The notes: generated by a model not told the origin, from the letters alone. A stretch of 64,000 bases of DNA from Pteria penguin (GCA_035048485.1 CM068585.1:51403509-51467508); one strand, 5' to 3'; counted from the first letter of the stretch, positions 48,370 through 60,617 are shown. Translations and numbers: made by a program.

Positions 48370-49001
48370 TTACAAGTTTTTCTTTAGTATAAGAAAAACC
48401 TCTACCGCGTGAATTACCTCTGTACCTATCTTTGTGTCTATGCGTATTGTTAGAGTAATACGTTTAAGGTGCATCAACATCTTCCATATGCTGGGCTTGT
48501 GTTGCTTGTAATTTCACCTAGTTCTTCCCCTGTTCAGACTGACGGAGGCGTTCTATAACTTTTTCGACTGGGCGTTTTTTCGAAATAATAATTTCTCACT
48601 TAAATCATGATCTGGTAACAGTTTGGCCTCTTATTTATTAATATTTGTCAGTGAAATTGCAGTGCTCGGCTAGCTCATATAAGCTTCTGACATATTGTTC
48701 TACTGTCTCACCTTTTCATTGAGTTCTGCAGTGAATTTAACCCATTTGTGCACAATATTACGTGTATGTACAAAATAATCGTCAATTTTTTTTTAGTTCA
48801 TACATATCTTCCGCAAATGCAAACGATTTAAACAGATGTTCCTCTTTTTTCTCCATGCAGTAAATCAATGCACTTATTTGTACCACTTCCTCATCTTTTT
48901 CCGACTTAGACGCGATTCTGTCTATCGAAAAACCGTTACTTTCAATACGAAGAGTTACTGGTGTTCAGCGGCTCAGAGGAGTTGAATTTTGGCATCTTCA
49001 T
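48370..49001 (-). pseudogene. Ty3/Gypsy-type gag relic
   Basis: From an ATG at 49001 on the minus strand, read across several frameshifts, the sequence gives ISALIYCMEKKEEHLFKSFA, then DDYFVHTRNIVHKWVKFTAE and GETVEQYVRSLYELAEHCNF, followed by a basic GRGRGF-like stretch. Y-F--RNI--E-AKF and ETVEQ-VRSLYELAE-C are the hallmark of Gag in many Ty3/Gypsy elements of animals. No protease, RT or LTR is visible, so only a decayed fragment remains. Confidence 0.7.
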
Positions 49002-50195
49002 TTACCGATAGTTTGCTTCCGACACCATGTTTAACGTCCGCACACTTGAAGAATAATACGACGCCGCCATACTTTTCAAAATCTATTTGAGAAACTGAGA
49101 GCACGAGACATTTACAAACAATTATGACGTAGTACAAAATTTTAAAGAGCGATAACTCTAACATGTATGGTTATTAAACACCATCATTCATAATCTTGTA
49201 AAATCAACCTGGACTTGTAAATAATTTCGATTCTAGATCTATAATGAGTAGTTTCCTATATTGACTGGTCACTGGGGTTCGATCTGTAGAATCTGCTGGA
49301 TATTGATTCTTTGACTTACAGATAGATCTATTTTCTTTCTATATTTGTTGTGACGAATGAGTGAAAATTATACTCATTATAATAATCATCCGTGTTATTA
49401 TGCCCTTTTTCTTGATATTGTGTGGCAATGACACTTTGTACATAGTGTATGATAACATTAATGATTATATAAAGTGCTGATTTACATTTGTTTCGTCTGT
49501 ATTTAAGGGGATGGTGTGGTCCTCCACAATATGCTGATGTAAGTGGGTCAATAATGTTGTAAGATCTTTGTTTCTGCAAATCCAATCATGTATATTTCAT
49601 CCTAAACAATCAAATCTGAGTCTGTTATTTTTTAGAAACAATGAATGTAGAAATTCACCATTTATAAATGGCACACTTATCCATGAATTCTAGAAATCAA
49701 ACATTACTACTACTTTCAGAATAAGAAAAAACATTTTTAAAAAGTGTATCTTGTGAGGTATGGGACATAGTAGAAGTATCGCCTCCCAGTTTCACACCTG
49801 CATACGACCTTTTCACCATTATCGAACTACTTATGCATCGTCCAATTATATAATACATTGATTTCTTATTCATCTATGTAGTTATGTATGGCTTTAATTT
49901 ATACACTATTTCTCAAAACTGCGATTGAGAAGTTCCGAATTTTTTTTCGGCATGGCGTTATCAAAATGAAATTGATCATAATATAAGAACAGATTCTGCC
50001 CTTTATACCTCTTGTTACATTTCCTCTTCGTAACCTTCATATCAAGAACGGTGATTATTAGAGTATACGTATTTAGCGTCAACATCCTCAACAGACGAGG
50101 AAGTAGAGCATTATTCATATGTCATATAGAACATTCTGTGAAAAGCTTGTATTTTATATGACAGTTTAGGAAAACATAACACTGTTTTGTCGATA

Positions 50196-50418
50196 ATGAT
50201 AAGTCTCGCCTATTTCATCCGTGTTAACTACATAACGACCATTTTTGCCATTTTGCTTAGGAAACAACATCATACATTAGCATGTCAACAGGACGAATCT
50301 TCATGGATGAAACGAGAATTTGATTTTCAGTGTAAATCTTTGACATATCATTGTGGGATTTCAGTACATGGTAAACAGATTGAATTCTGTGTTTTGCCAA
50401 CGTTTGTGGAAAAGGGGT
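50196..50418 (+). pseudogene. Orphan first exon of a fourth receptor-like copy
   Basis: ATG at 50196, donor GGGGT|GTAAGT in phase 1. It reads LACQQDESSWMKREFDFQC, SLTYHCG, QIEFC, FVEKG, the closest relative of gene 2 exon 1 in this window. An acceptor ATTTTGCTTAG at 50260 may mark the real exon start. No following exon with the CP/GCP module could be found before the RT and TIR elements that begin at 51300. Either the gene is broken or it continues beyond the window. Confidence 0.65.
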
Positions 50419-51299
50419 GTAAGTACATTGCATTACTTAATTCAATTTTAAGTGATAATCTTTCATTGTTGCATTAGGTTGATTAAATGTTGGAATCAGT
50501 AGTGATTTAATAATGAGGTTTTTTTTAATCTTTGTCCTATTTTATGCATATTGTACTAAAATCTAAATATTGGTTTATAGTCATTCGGTAAATAACCACA
50601 AAACCAAATATTTGTTGATTCTTACATCACTATATTAGGACTTTGCCTCATTATCTCCGATTACTTCGACTCTTTCAGTCATAAGTAATTATGATAGAAA
50701 TAATTTTTTTTTTTAAATTACTTCACTCTGTTATAAATGATGTGCAATACAATTCTGTTTTCTGGATACGATAAAGAACAGAAAACGTTAAATTGATACC
50801 TTTCGTTATTCTGTTTAGTTGTAACGTGCCTACGATTAAGTAATCTTGAAATGTAATTAGATACAAAACTGACCTTTTGGGTGTTTTGCGACATTTTATG
50901 GATTTTGTAACCCCATTTCATCTAGAGCGATGTGAAATTTCTAATCTTCATCTACAACACATTGAAAAATTGTGTAGATAATGTTTTCGACAAAGTTAAA
51001 CCATAACAATGTACCAATGTATTAAATATGGATTTACTATCTCACCAAATGTGCGTGATGATCAGATGACGGACGAAATGAGGTCAATAATCAAGTATTT
51101 CCACGTAATCACTCTTTGCTTGAATGCGTTTTACAACCACGTTCGCTTGCTTTCAACTTACATTTATATTAACGTGTACTTACAGGTATAATAGGATTTG
51201 GTGAAGGATAGCTGTATACATTGCATATATTGTATATTTAAATATAAGAACATATAGATGTGAAATAAAATTGCGAAACAGTATATTCCAGAAGTGGAA

Positions 51300-52450
51300 T
51301 TAATCAAATGTGGATCCTTAAAAAATCAAAAGAGTTGTTAGAAAATCTAAAATCAAAAAGTTTTACTAAAATTCACTCTATCAAGTCTTTTGACTTTTCG
51401 ACACTTTACACAACGATCCCTCATCAGAAATTAAAAGACAGATTAGCGGAAATTATTCAAAATGCATTTACTAGTAAAAACGGAAGCCGCAAATTCAAAT
51501 ATATAGTAATAGGACACGATTAAACTTACTTTGTTAGGGAAAATTCTGATTCCAAAAATAAATACACTGAAACAGCTGTCATCCAGATGTTGAACTTTCT
51601 TATCGATAATATTTTTGTGGTGTTTGGAGGTAAGTTTTTTCAACAAATTGTCGACATTCCAATGGGCACTAACTGTGCTCCGCTTCTGGCTGACATATTC
51701 CTTTACTCATACGAAGCTGAATTCATTCAGTCTTTGCTTTCGCAAGGAAAAAACAATTGGCTCTTGGCTTCAATTTTACTTACAAATATATAGATGACTT
51801 GCTTTCAATTAATAATCCTTCATTCGCGGATTACCTTAGCATCATCTATCCAAGTGAACTTGAGGTCAAAGAAACCACAGAAAGTAGAAATTCTACTTCG
51901 TATTTAGATATTATGTTGTCTTTCGACATTAATGGTCAATTGAACACCTCACTCTATGACAAACGTGACGATTTCAATTTCGCTATCACAAACTTTCCTT
52001 TCATAAGTAGCAACATTCCATCATCGCCCGCATACGGCGTATTCATATCTCAGTTAATACGTTATTCCAGAGCATGTTCAAATTACAATGACTTTGTTCT
52101 GAGGGCTAGGCGACTTTCAGTTAAGCTGCTCAACCAGGGTTATATATGTGCTAGACTAGCATCGTCACTGAGGAAGTTCTACGGTCGTTACGAGACTCTT
52201 ATTACTCCATATGATATCTCGTTATCCAGACTTTTAAATGATATTCTGGACTGAGACCGATTCCGATCACTTTACACAGATTTGACACCTTCTATACTAG
52301 AAGGTTACCTACTTCGACTTCTCCATATATAAATACATATGGAATTTACACGATCTGACACTTTCTACTGGGTATATGTGACGGGTGTTCCTAGCAAGCA
52401 GGAGATGCTCACTGTCCCCGGGCGCCTGATCTCACTCCACCACAGGGGTT
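51300..52450 (+). mobile_element. 5'-truncated RT element with conserved 3' module
   Basis: Contains the RT described at 51308-52254 and, after the stop, a 3' module at about 52378-52440 (GTGACGGGTGTTCCTAGCAA, GGCGCCTGATCTC) that recurs in reverse at 5030 and 6535. The 5' side starts within the RT, so the copy is truncated. No target duplication identified. Confidence 0.7.
51308..52254 (+). pseudogene. Reverse transcriptase of a Penelope-related lineage
   Basis: Motifs: FDFSTLYTTIPH (motif A), FFQQIVDIPMGTNCAPLLAD (motif B), YKYIDDLLSINN (motif C), then SYLDIMLSFD, LYDKRDDFNF, YGVFISQLIRYSRACSNY and a conserved end PLSRLLNDILD-like. The frame is broken by a TAA at 51521-51523 and a one-base shift near 51755 beside an A run. 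No GIY-YIG domain follows. Motif A and the overall order place it near Penelope-like RTs, but I cannot name the clade from sequence alone. Confidence 0.8.
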
Positions 52451-53287
52451 CACATATGCTCTTCAAGTAGACATATTTTGTTATTTTTCATTTGTTTTTC
52501 ATTTTCACTGATTTTGTATGTCCTCTGGTTTTATGATTTTTGGACTTGTGCTTTGGATTTATCCATCATCTTTACATATTTAGAACTAAATGAAACTCTT
52601 GCGTGTAAAGAGTTGAATTTTCAAAAATATTGAACGCAGTTACCGAACATTGGATATAATAAAACGTATCCTTATTTTACAATAATAGTAATATTAATAA
52701 TTATAATCATCATCATCATTATCATCATTAAACTATACCTAGATGATAAAAAATAGCTTAATGAAAAAAAAAAATAAATAAATAAAAATATATAAATACA
52801 TAAAACTATATAAATACATAAATAAATTAGGAATACAAACATACATGAACGAATTACAAATAAAAAAAGAGAAATCAATACATTAATAACTTTAAGAAAA
52901 CTAAAAAATAATAAAATTAAAAAAGTAACTATGCTAATTTCTTTATAGTATAAACTGACGATTTTTTTTTTTTTCATAAATGCATTATTCGCTGTGCATA
53001 ATTTCGTTTCTTGCCCTTAATGCCGGTGTTACATAGTAGTTTTTCCCCCGGAAAAATGGTTACATGTATATAGTAGTTTTTTCCCCATGGCGGAAAAACT
53101 ACTATATAGTGGTCTTTCCCCCATAGTAGTCCCCCCCCCCCCCCCTTACGTGACGGTTTGGAAATTATACACTTTCGTTCTGTATTAGTCAGATAACATT
53201 TTAAATACAATTGTACAATTGTAATAGCCTGTGGATCAAACCGATAGTATTATGGTTAATGTGTTTCTATATATATGTAAGTGTTTT

Positions 53288-53714
53288 ATTAAAGACTTCG
53301 ACTTGTTTACACGACAAACAATACCATGCCATAATTTGAACTGAATTGTCAGCTATATCAAATCCCTGTATTAATATAATTAAATACATTGTAACCACAT
53401 AAAAACAACAACATGTATTTATTTTGATATGATTATTTATTACTTTATTTATTACTTTTATTTCTTGTTTGGCGATATTTGGCCATGACTGCAAATTAAT
53501 AAAGGAGCCAAGACCCAACTTGGATCTTATGGGCATCCAAATAAATAAATCAGAAAATTAAAAATACAATTATATATAGATGACACAATTGAACCCTGAG
53601 ATCAGCGATTCAAAATGACATCTAAATAATAAATAAATGAAATGCCAATTGAAATGAATTAAAATGAAATACAATTAGATATCAAATACTGGTGAACGCG
53701 CGAAAAACTGCCAC
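53288..53714 (-). repeat. Ngaro repeat B2
   Basis: 427 bases, matched by B1 at 54042-54468 with a handful of differences. It forms the 3' boundary of the element. The 85-89-codon frame inside it is a by-product present in both copies. Confidence 0.92.
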
Positions 53715-53871
53715 CATCCATAAAGTCTTTCACACAACAATATGCCAGCTACAGTCATGACGATTGATAGTAAATCCTTGAATTCATGGATAACCTGGAA
53801 TAATAAATTAAAACTTTCCCGCAGTATCAAAATTCTACAAATACAAATTTAAGTTGGGTGGGGTGGGAGGG

Positions 53872-54041
53872 AAAAAGTTTTTTCCAAACTGAACACATTG
53901 TAAAATATCACGCTATTTAAATACTCTGGCACACGTGTCACAAAACGTTAGTTAAATAGATTATAGAGTTATCATACTTAGATATAGTAAGAGTTGTCTT
54001 GCGTTAATAAATCGATTTAATATATAGGATTAAATCTTATT
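53872..54041 (-). repeat. Ngaro repeat A2
   Basis: 170 bases, differing from A1 at 59454-59623 at about two positions. Directly abuts B1. Confidence 0.92.
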
Positions 54042-54468
54042 ATTAAAGACTTCGACTTGTTTACACGACAAACAATACCATGCCATAATTTGAACGGAAT
54101 TGTCAGCTATATCAAATCCCTGTATTAATATAATTAAATACATTGTAACCACATAAAAACAACAACATGTATTTATTTTGATATGATTATTTATTACTTT
54201 ATTTATTACTTTTATTTCTTGTTTGGCGATATTTGGCCATGACTGCAAATTAATAAAGGAGCCAAGACCCAACTTGGATCTTATGGGCATCCAAATAAAT
54301 AAATCAGAAAATTAAAAATACAATTATATATAGATGACACAATTGAACCCAGAGATCAGCGATTCAAAATGACATCTAAATAATAAATAAATGAAATGCC
54401 AATTGAAATGAATTAAAATGAAATACAATTAGATATCAAATACTGGTTAACGCGCGAGAAACTGCCAC
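54042..54468 (-). repeat. Ngaro repeat B1
   Basis: 427 bases, partner of B2. The B1-A2 junction reads CTTATT|ATTAAAG on the plus strand, the expected product of joining the two element ends in a circular intermediate. Confidence 0.92.
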
Positions 54469-54832
54469 ATGGCTAGACAACTAGCCAGCGCCACCAGTAA
54501 CAGCAATAGATAAAAATTCAATATAACTAGCCCACATTGAAATGCAATGAAATTTAAAGAAATAAATTAATGTTTCATAAATTTAAAATAAAATTATGTT
54601 TCCAAATTGAAATTCAAATTAAGGCAGAACCAAAATAAATACTAAAATTTTATTTTATAAATCATTAAATGGCATTATCTTTGCAAATGTATTCTATGTA
54701 GACTAACATTATAAAAGGAGCCCACCAAATTAAATAATCAAATTATTCATTCTAAGCAAATAATGCAAATAACTACAACAAATTCTGTAGCAAAAATATG
54801 CAATATGCAATTGGCAATAAATTTGCAATGTA

Positions 54833-55480
54833 TTATAAATGCATCCATGGACCAAATTCTCCACTACCTGGTGATACATACGTGTTGGATGTTAAAAATG
54901 ATTGCAATGCTTGCTGAACTCTATAAAGAAAAATATCATTGCCAGCATTATTTAAATGAATTTTATCAGCAGCAAACAAATGTTCATTAAAATGACTCAA
55001 CTCTGGGTACTTTATATACCCTCCTCCCAATCTGACCACTAGAGCGGCCATTCTACTATTTAATCGTATACGAACTTTATCCAAAATTTTAGAATCAATT
55101 GAATTTCTCCAAGATGATCGAGGTAAAATTTGTGACCACACAATCTTAGTATTCGGAAATCTGTTATTGTACTGCTGTAAAGCTTTTTCCATAGACTTTC
55201 TCAAAACAATAGATTTCTGACCTTGACCTATATTGTTACCTCCACAGTGAATAAGTAAAATATCTGGCGGATCTTCATATTTTAGTAGGGTTTCAATTTT
55301 CTTCTGTAATTTTCCCCATGTCATACCCCTCTGTCCTTGCCATAAAATACTAGCATTGTGTCTTTTTAACTCTAAATCAGCACCAAACGATGACTGCTTA
55401 GCCCGTAAGAAGGCATTGGATATTATTGAAGATCCCACAATCCAAATCCTTACAAAGTTACCTAAAATACTTGGGTATTG
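54833..55480 (-). CDS. SGNH hydrolase of the Ngaro element
   Basis: The open frame begins after a stop at about 55477 without an ATG and reads SILGNFVRIWIVGSSII (block I, nucleophile Ser), then ILLIHCGGNNIGQGQ (block III, GGNN) and DKIHLNNAG (block V, Asp and His in D-x-x-H). This is the SGNH/GDSL esterase fold set, about 215 residues. Ngaro-type elements are known to carry such an extra hydrolase; its role in transposition is unknown. It may be made as a separate protein or by frameshifting from the recombinase frame, which ends just upstream. Confidence 0.85.
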   Translation of the reverse strand, partial: QYPSILGNFVRIWIVGSSIISNAFLRAKQSSFGADLELKRHNASILWQGQRGMTWGKLQKKIETLLKYEDPPDILLIHCGGNNIGQGQKSIVLRKSMEKALQQYNNRFPNTKIVWSQILPRSSWRNSIDSKILDKVRIRLNSRMAALVVRLGGGYIKYPELSHFNEHLFAADKIHLNNAGNDIFLYRVQQALQSFLTSNTYVSPGSGEFGPWMHL

Positions 55481-55485
55481 TTAAT

Positions 55486-56477
55486 TTAAATCTTAAACGA
55501 CTTAGTTGGAATTCGAATATAAGATTTGAAAGAATTAGATTTCCAACGACCACAACATGTTATTTCATCATCACTTAACCCAACTATAGCTGCAGAAGTT
55601 GCTGCACCAATTCTAAATGAATGAGACTTGTAAAATCGAGAGTCAATCCCTGCATTATGCAAACATTTGTTAAGTACAGCTATAAATTGGTATCGAGTCA
55701 CTGGACTTCCAGAAGCATGGCGAAAATAAACACCTGGGAAATTTGGCCTATTAAGATCATAAATTTTAAACGCTTTAACAGGACAAACTGAATTACCAGT
55801 TGCTGGCAAACAAATCACTGAGCCCAAACCAGACTGATCAGTCTTTGAGTGACATAAATTAATTTCTAAAGAATTAATACCTGGTATAAACTTTATATTC
55901 GATTTTAAAATGGCATGACCATAATCAGTTCTTGAATTTACTACTAATTCACCCACTCTAAAAACCCAAAAAATGTTATCGTGTATAAAGCTGTAAAAAG
56001 TGTAGCCTCATAATTTGACATGCATACCACTGACAGAGATTGTACCAGTTTATTCAAAACACCAAACGTTATTGGCATTCTTAAATCCTTTCGTTTATCA
56101 AGTCTAGAGATACCCGTAATCATTTTACTGACTACAAATGACTGTGTTACATCTTCAAAGTTACACATTTTACATTGAAACGCTATAGCTGATAGATATG
56201 ATCTAATAGTACTTGAGGCATAACCTTTTATAGATAAATAGGCAACAAAATCAGTAACATGGTTCACCACCGGAGGCCAAAGCAGCTGATGACCTTGAGA
56301 AATACGAAATAAATAAAATACACGCAAGGCATCATTGTACATTTTTGAAGTGCTTTCAGACACCGCTGCCTTTAGAATTAGTTTTTTCCTATTGTTGAGA
56401 GCATCTGGAGAAATGACTGAGGTACTACCACTGGATTCTCGTCGGCCTTCGGGAATGATTGCCGAAATCTTTCCCAT
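55486..56477 (-). pseudogene. Tyrosine recombinase of the Ngaro element
   Basis: Two overlapping frames (55944-56477 and 55486-55956) make one domain. The N-terminal half has the SAM-like core (TSKMYNDALRVFYLFRISQG, YASSTIRSYLSAI). The break falls at TFFGFL|RVGELVV, where one base is missing right beside the first catalytic Arg. The second half has KSHSFRIGAATSAA (H-x-x-R) and GRWKSNSFKSYIR with the nucleophile Tyr. It would insert a circular DNA copy, which explains the absence of long target duplications. Confidence 0.88.
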
Positions 56478-56994
56478 TGCTGTCGAGAAAGAGCATCAGC
56501 TAAATTATTTCTCTTTCCTACTATATACACAGCCTTAAACTGAATATCATATATCATACAACGCAACACTAAAGGCCTTAACAGTTGCATAACTCTCCTA
56601 GATCTAGAAGTTTTTTATTCAAAATTTGAACTAATGCCATATTATCTGTGTACAAAATTAGTTTTTTATTTACAAATTGACTACCCCAAATATAAAAAGC
56701 TAATGAAATTGGGACAAATTCTAGAAATGTAATATCTTTCATCACCATTTTATCATGCCAATCAGTTGGCCATTGCAAAACAACCCAGTGTGTCTCAAAT
56801 ATCGCAGCACATACTAAATGACTACCGCCCGCACTATCTGTATACAAAGAAATGTCACACATATCAACCCATGGCTTATAATCAAAATAATAAACACCAT
56901 TGAACAATTTCAAAAATGTTAACCATACTTTGATATCTTCTTTCATTCCTATGTTTACCCGGAGACGGTGATAAGGTTGACGTAAACCCGACAT
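56378..56994 (-). pseudogene. RNase H of the Ngaro element
   Basis: Acidic residues in order: ISLYTDSAG (Asp), TFLEFVPISLA (Glu), LILYTDNMA (Asp), and NLADALSRQQWERFRQ (Asp). A one-base shift in an A6 run near 56620 splits the domain. It follows the RT, as in DIRS-order elements, and would remove the RNA strand. Confidence 0.85.
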
Positions 56995-56999
56995 TGCAT

Positions 57000-58076
57000 C
57001 ATAAAACGCCTTATAAATGCCCTAGCCGAAGGTATAGCACGTGAACAGAAAATAACAACCCCGTCACCGATTGTAGCTCTTTTAACGTAGTTTTCTTTTT
57101 TAAGTAAATTTCACATAACGCTTTTTTCAAGCTTTTGAAGTTTTTCATCAGGAATTCTAACCATCATCTTATTTGTATCTATGTGTAGACCCAAAAATGT
57201 AAGTATAGTACACGGCCCTATGGTTTTATCTTCTGCTAAAGGAACACCAAACTCATCACACATATCCCTATAACAATACATTAGCCTATTGCATTCATTA
57301 GAATTAGCCTTTCCTGCTACCAAAAAGTCATCCAAATAATGAACAATATTTTGATTATCTGCTCTACGCATCAATTCCCATTCTAAGAAGGTTGAAAACT
57401 TTTCAAACAAGGAGCAAGATATTGAGCAGCCAAATGGCAAGCATTTATCAACAAAATAGAGACCATTAACTTTATAACCAAGCAATTCAAAATCAGAAGG
57501 GTGTATTGGTAATAACCTAAAAGCACTTTTAATGTCTAATCTAGCAACTAATGCCCCTTTTCCTAAATTTGAAAGCATATTTAAAGCAGTATCAAATGAT
57601 GTATATTGTACAGAACAGTATTTATGATCAATAAAGCTATTTACACTTGCACCTTTTGGATATGACAAATGATGTATGAGCCTCCAAGAAGCATCCTTTT
57701 TTGGTATTAAACCTATAGGTGACACTCGCAAATTATTTAAAGGCTTAGCACTGAATGGTCCTGCAATTCTACCCAATTTAACTTCTTTCAAAATAACACC
57801 TATTGCTTCATTTTCATGCAGTTTTATAGATTTAAGGTTATCAAATTCAATTGCCTCTCTAAGACCTTCATAATGCAGTTTGAAACCTTCTGAATAACCT
57901 TTATATAACAACAAAGCATCATCTTCATTGGGGTAAGTAAGAAGATACTTTAACAAAACATCAGACTTAATTGGTGTAACTGCAATATCAGTTATGTTTC
58001 TGTTGGTTGACAGCTCTGTTATTTCTTGCATTAACACCGTTTGCTGAACTGCCAGATCTAGAATTAATAGATACAA
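57000..58076 (-). pseudogene. Reverse transcriptase of the Ngaro element
   Basis: Motifs: SPIGLIPKKDASWRLIHHLS, ARLDIKSAFRLLPIHP (motif A), LPFGCSISCSLFEKF (motif B), VHYLDDFLVAGK (motif C) and LTFLGLHID (motif E region). A TGA near 57113 is followed in the same frame by AIPSARAFIRR, then a shift into the RNase H frame at YDAMSG. Order and motifs are those of DIRS/Ngaro RTs. Confidence 0.88.
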
Positions 58077-58980
58077 CCCTACATTTCACTGATGGATGAG
58101 ATAACGAACATTTTAAACACTTATGAAGATATGGGCAAGAGTTTTTCAAACAAGTGCCTTTATAATTGTAATCATAACATTTTAGAACATTATAAGTAGC
58201 AGTGGAGGTAGTATTTGTGCTCACAGAGTGTTTAAACATATACAAAAGCCACAATTCCTGATCTACCACAGACCATGACAATGCAGGATTTTTTTTCTTT
58301 TTTTAATCTAAATTGAATATCATAATCTTTCCAACCCAATCCCACAGTTCTACTGGCACCTAAACGTATTGTATGTAAATATTTCAAAATTCCACCAATT
58401 GAACTAGGACAGGCTTCAGTATAAATACTTGCAAAAATCAAAAAAGCATCAGTCCATTCTTGAATATTATTTATTTTCGATAGCTCTTTCTTAAACTACC
58501 ATTCCGGACAGCAAGTCTTTGTTCAACAGAATCTAAATCTATAGTTTTGGTTATAAGGTTTGCTAGGTCAATATACTCATTATTAACAATTTTAATCTTC
58601 AACTTATTTGAAACGTTACAACCCAGATCCTGAGTTATACTTTCAATACGAGGGACATTTTCCAAATCAGATTGAAAATTACCTCTATTGGCATTGTTGC
58701 AGTCATAAATTGGTACAGTCTCTAATGCAGCTGTATTTCTGTTTTGTCCTATTTGAGCTAAGACACGATTGGAAACCTCATCAGAAATAGCTGCTATTTG
58801 ATCATCAGTCAAATTCAATGGTACCATTGCTGGGGCATCATTCCTCACTCCTATATCAGGTACAAAATTATCATTTTGGACCTCAGGTCCTTCTTGAACA
58901 TTTAGGTTACGTGCACCACGTCTGGGACGTGGAATTGGTCGATTTTCAACTCGCTGTCTTGGACGGCGTGGTCTAGGCAT
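57988..58980 (-). pseudogene. Gag-like ORF1 of the Ngaro element
   Basis: Three frames joined by single-base shifts: 58980-58471 (Arg/Pro-rich start MPRPRRPRQRVENRP, then acidic), 58441-58232 (FASIYTEACPSSIGGILKYL, WKDYDIQFR) and 58281-57988. The last holds a cysteine cluster, CYDYNYKGTC..SCPYLHKC..C..HPSVKC, a CCCH-type finger followed by a knuckle, typical of Ngaro ORF1 and presumably RNA-binding. Shifts are at an A-rich stretch near 58290 and near 58475. Confidence 0.8.
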
Positions 58981-59453
58981 GTCCAGACTCCAATAAAATG
59001 AAAATCATTAAAATTTATTACAAATGAGTTAAAAATAAAAATACATAAGAATTTCATATACATCGTCTATTTGTGTTTATTATGGTTTCTTTCATAATTA
59101 AGAATTATATTAAATTTTAATACTCTTTCGTCAATTATATAAAATATCTATATCTAAGTAACATTGGAATTAAATACAAATTTTAACACTTACATAAAGT
59201 CTGCACTATACCCAACCTACAATACACTTAAATCAAAATGGCCGATACACAAATTCACTCATGTGTAAATTAAAACCACACCTAGGTTAGTTGTATTGAA
59301 TTCAGCACACAATATCATTTGAAATCCAAAGACATCGACTTTAATAAAGGATCATTTTTATTAAATTTTACAAAACAATATAACTAAGTATTTCATGAAT
59401 ACAAAACAGTTCTCATTTTAACATTACAAGAATAATATTCTGACTTACCTGGC

Positions 59454-59623
59454 AAAAAGTTTTTTCCAAACTGAACACATTGTAAAATATCACGCTATTT
59501 AAATACTCTGGCACACGTGTCACAAAACGTGAGTTGAATAGATTATAGAGTTATCATACTTAGATATAGTAAGAGTTGTCTTGCGTTAATAAATCGATTT
59601 AATATATAGGATTAAATCTTATT
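59454..59623 (-). repeat. Ngaro repeat A1 (5' end)
   Basis: 170 bases; starts the element on the minus strand and matches A2. Beyond it, from 59624, the sequence of TIR element C resumes with TG-rich DNA. Confidence 0.92.
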
Positions 59624-60617
59624 GTTTGTGCGTGTATGTGTGTGTGTATTTATTTTTTGTTTTATTTATTTATTTACAAATCTTTCTTTTTATATATTTA
59701 CCATAGTATACTATCTTCTTCTATTATTTCATTGTAAAAAGTGTCATTTACTTGCGTATAGATGTCAATCATGACGTTAGACTGTGACTCAAGATTCGAT
59801 CCAAGGCAACTTTTCATAATACAACGTAATGAAAATAGGAAATTGTCAATCAAAATGTTCCAATGAAAAATATAAGAATTAAACGTGCAAGAATTCCTTG
59901 AACATTCAATTCCTAAATAAATTATGACGGATGCATTTTATATATCACAATATCGCTCATCATGTACAGAGTACATAATGAACATGAAAATAACAGAAGG
60001 GAATTCCACCCAGGTGTCCACGATTTGCAATCTACGACAAGGCTTTGTCTAGTCGCAGATGTGGTAAATCATGATCACAAGAATGTGATTTCCTTGTCCC
60101 TTGCGCAAAGTATGACAGGTTTCATCTAAAAGGATCTATATGCTAAGTTTCAACGCCCTACATCCTTTTGTGTAGAAGATATAGTCAAGGTTAAAGTTTT
60201 TGAAAAGTAGGTCACAATTCAATGTCAATCTCATTAAGTCAAAAGTCATGGTCCCAAATTAAAGATCTTATCAAAAGTAATCTATACAAGAAGTTCAAAA
60301 CCCCTTCTCCTTTTGATACAAAAGATAAAGCCAAAGCTAATGTTTTTGAAAACGTAGAGCACCAAGGTCAAAGTCACTAGTTAAAAATCATTGTACCAAA
60401 TAAAAGGTCATCACAAGAAAACTATATGTGGAGTTTCAAAGCCTTGTACCTCTTCGTACAAACGATATAGTCCAGGTTTTTGCCACAGGCTAAGAGTCAC
60501 AGACAGGCCAAAAACTAGATACCCCCGAATTTCATTCAGGGGGCATAAAAACTAACTTGTTTTTCTTTTTTTCCCATAATTTTTGTATATATAGAGATAT
60601 CTCAGATTAAATAAAGA

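Larger units (their letters stand above)
53288..59623 (-). mobile_element. Ngaro-like tyrosine-recombinase retrotransposon
   Basis: Split direct repeats in the order A1 (59454-59623), coding region, B1 (54042-54468), A2 (53872-54041), 157-bp spacer, B2 (53288-53714), read on the minus strand. A1 and A2 are both 170 bases, B1 and B2 both 427 bases, nearly identical. Encoded in order: Gag-like, RT, RNase H, tyrosine recombinase and SGNH hydrolase. The A1...B1-A2-B2 arrangement and recombinase instead of DDE integrase define Ngaro-type elements of the DIRS order. Repeat copies are almost identical, implying recent insertion, yet the frames are broken, mostly at homopolymers. Confidence 0.92.

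Noticed and set aside
53267..54290. Two nearly identical 85-89-codon minus-strand frames
   Set aside because: They lie in Ngaro repeats B2 and B1; identity reflects the repeats, and there is no domain or start context.
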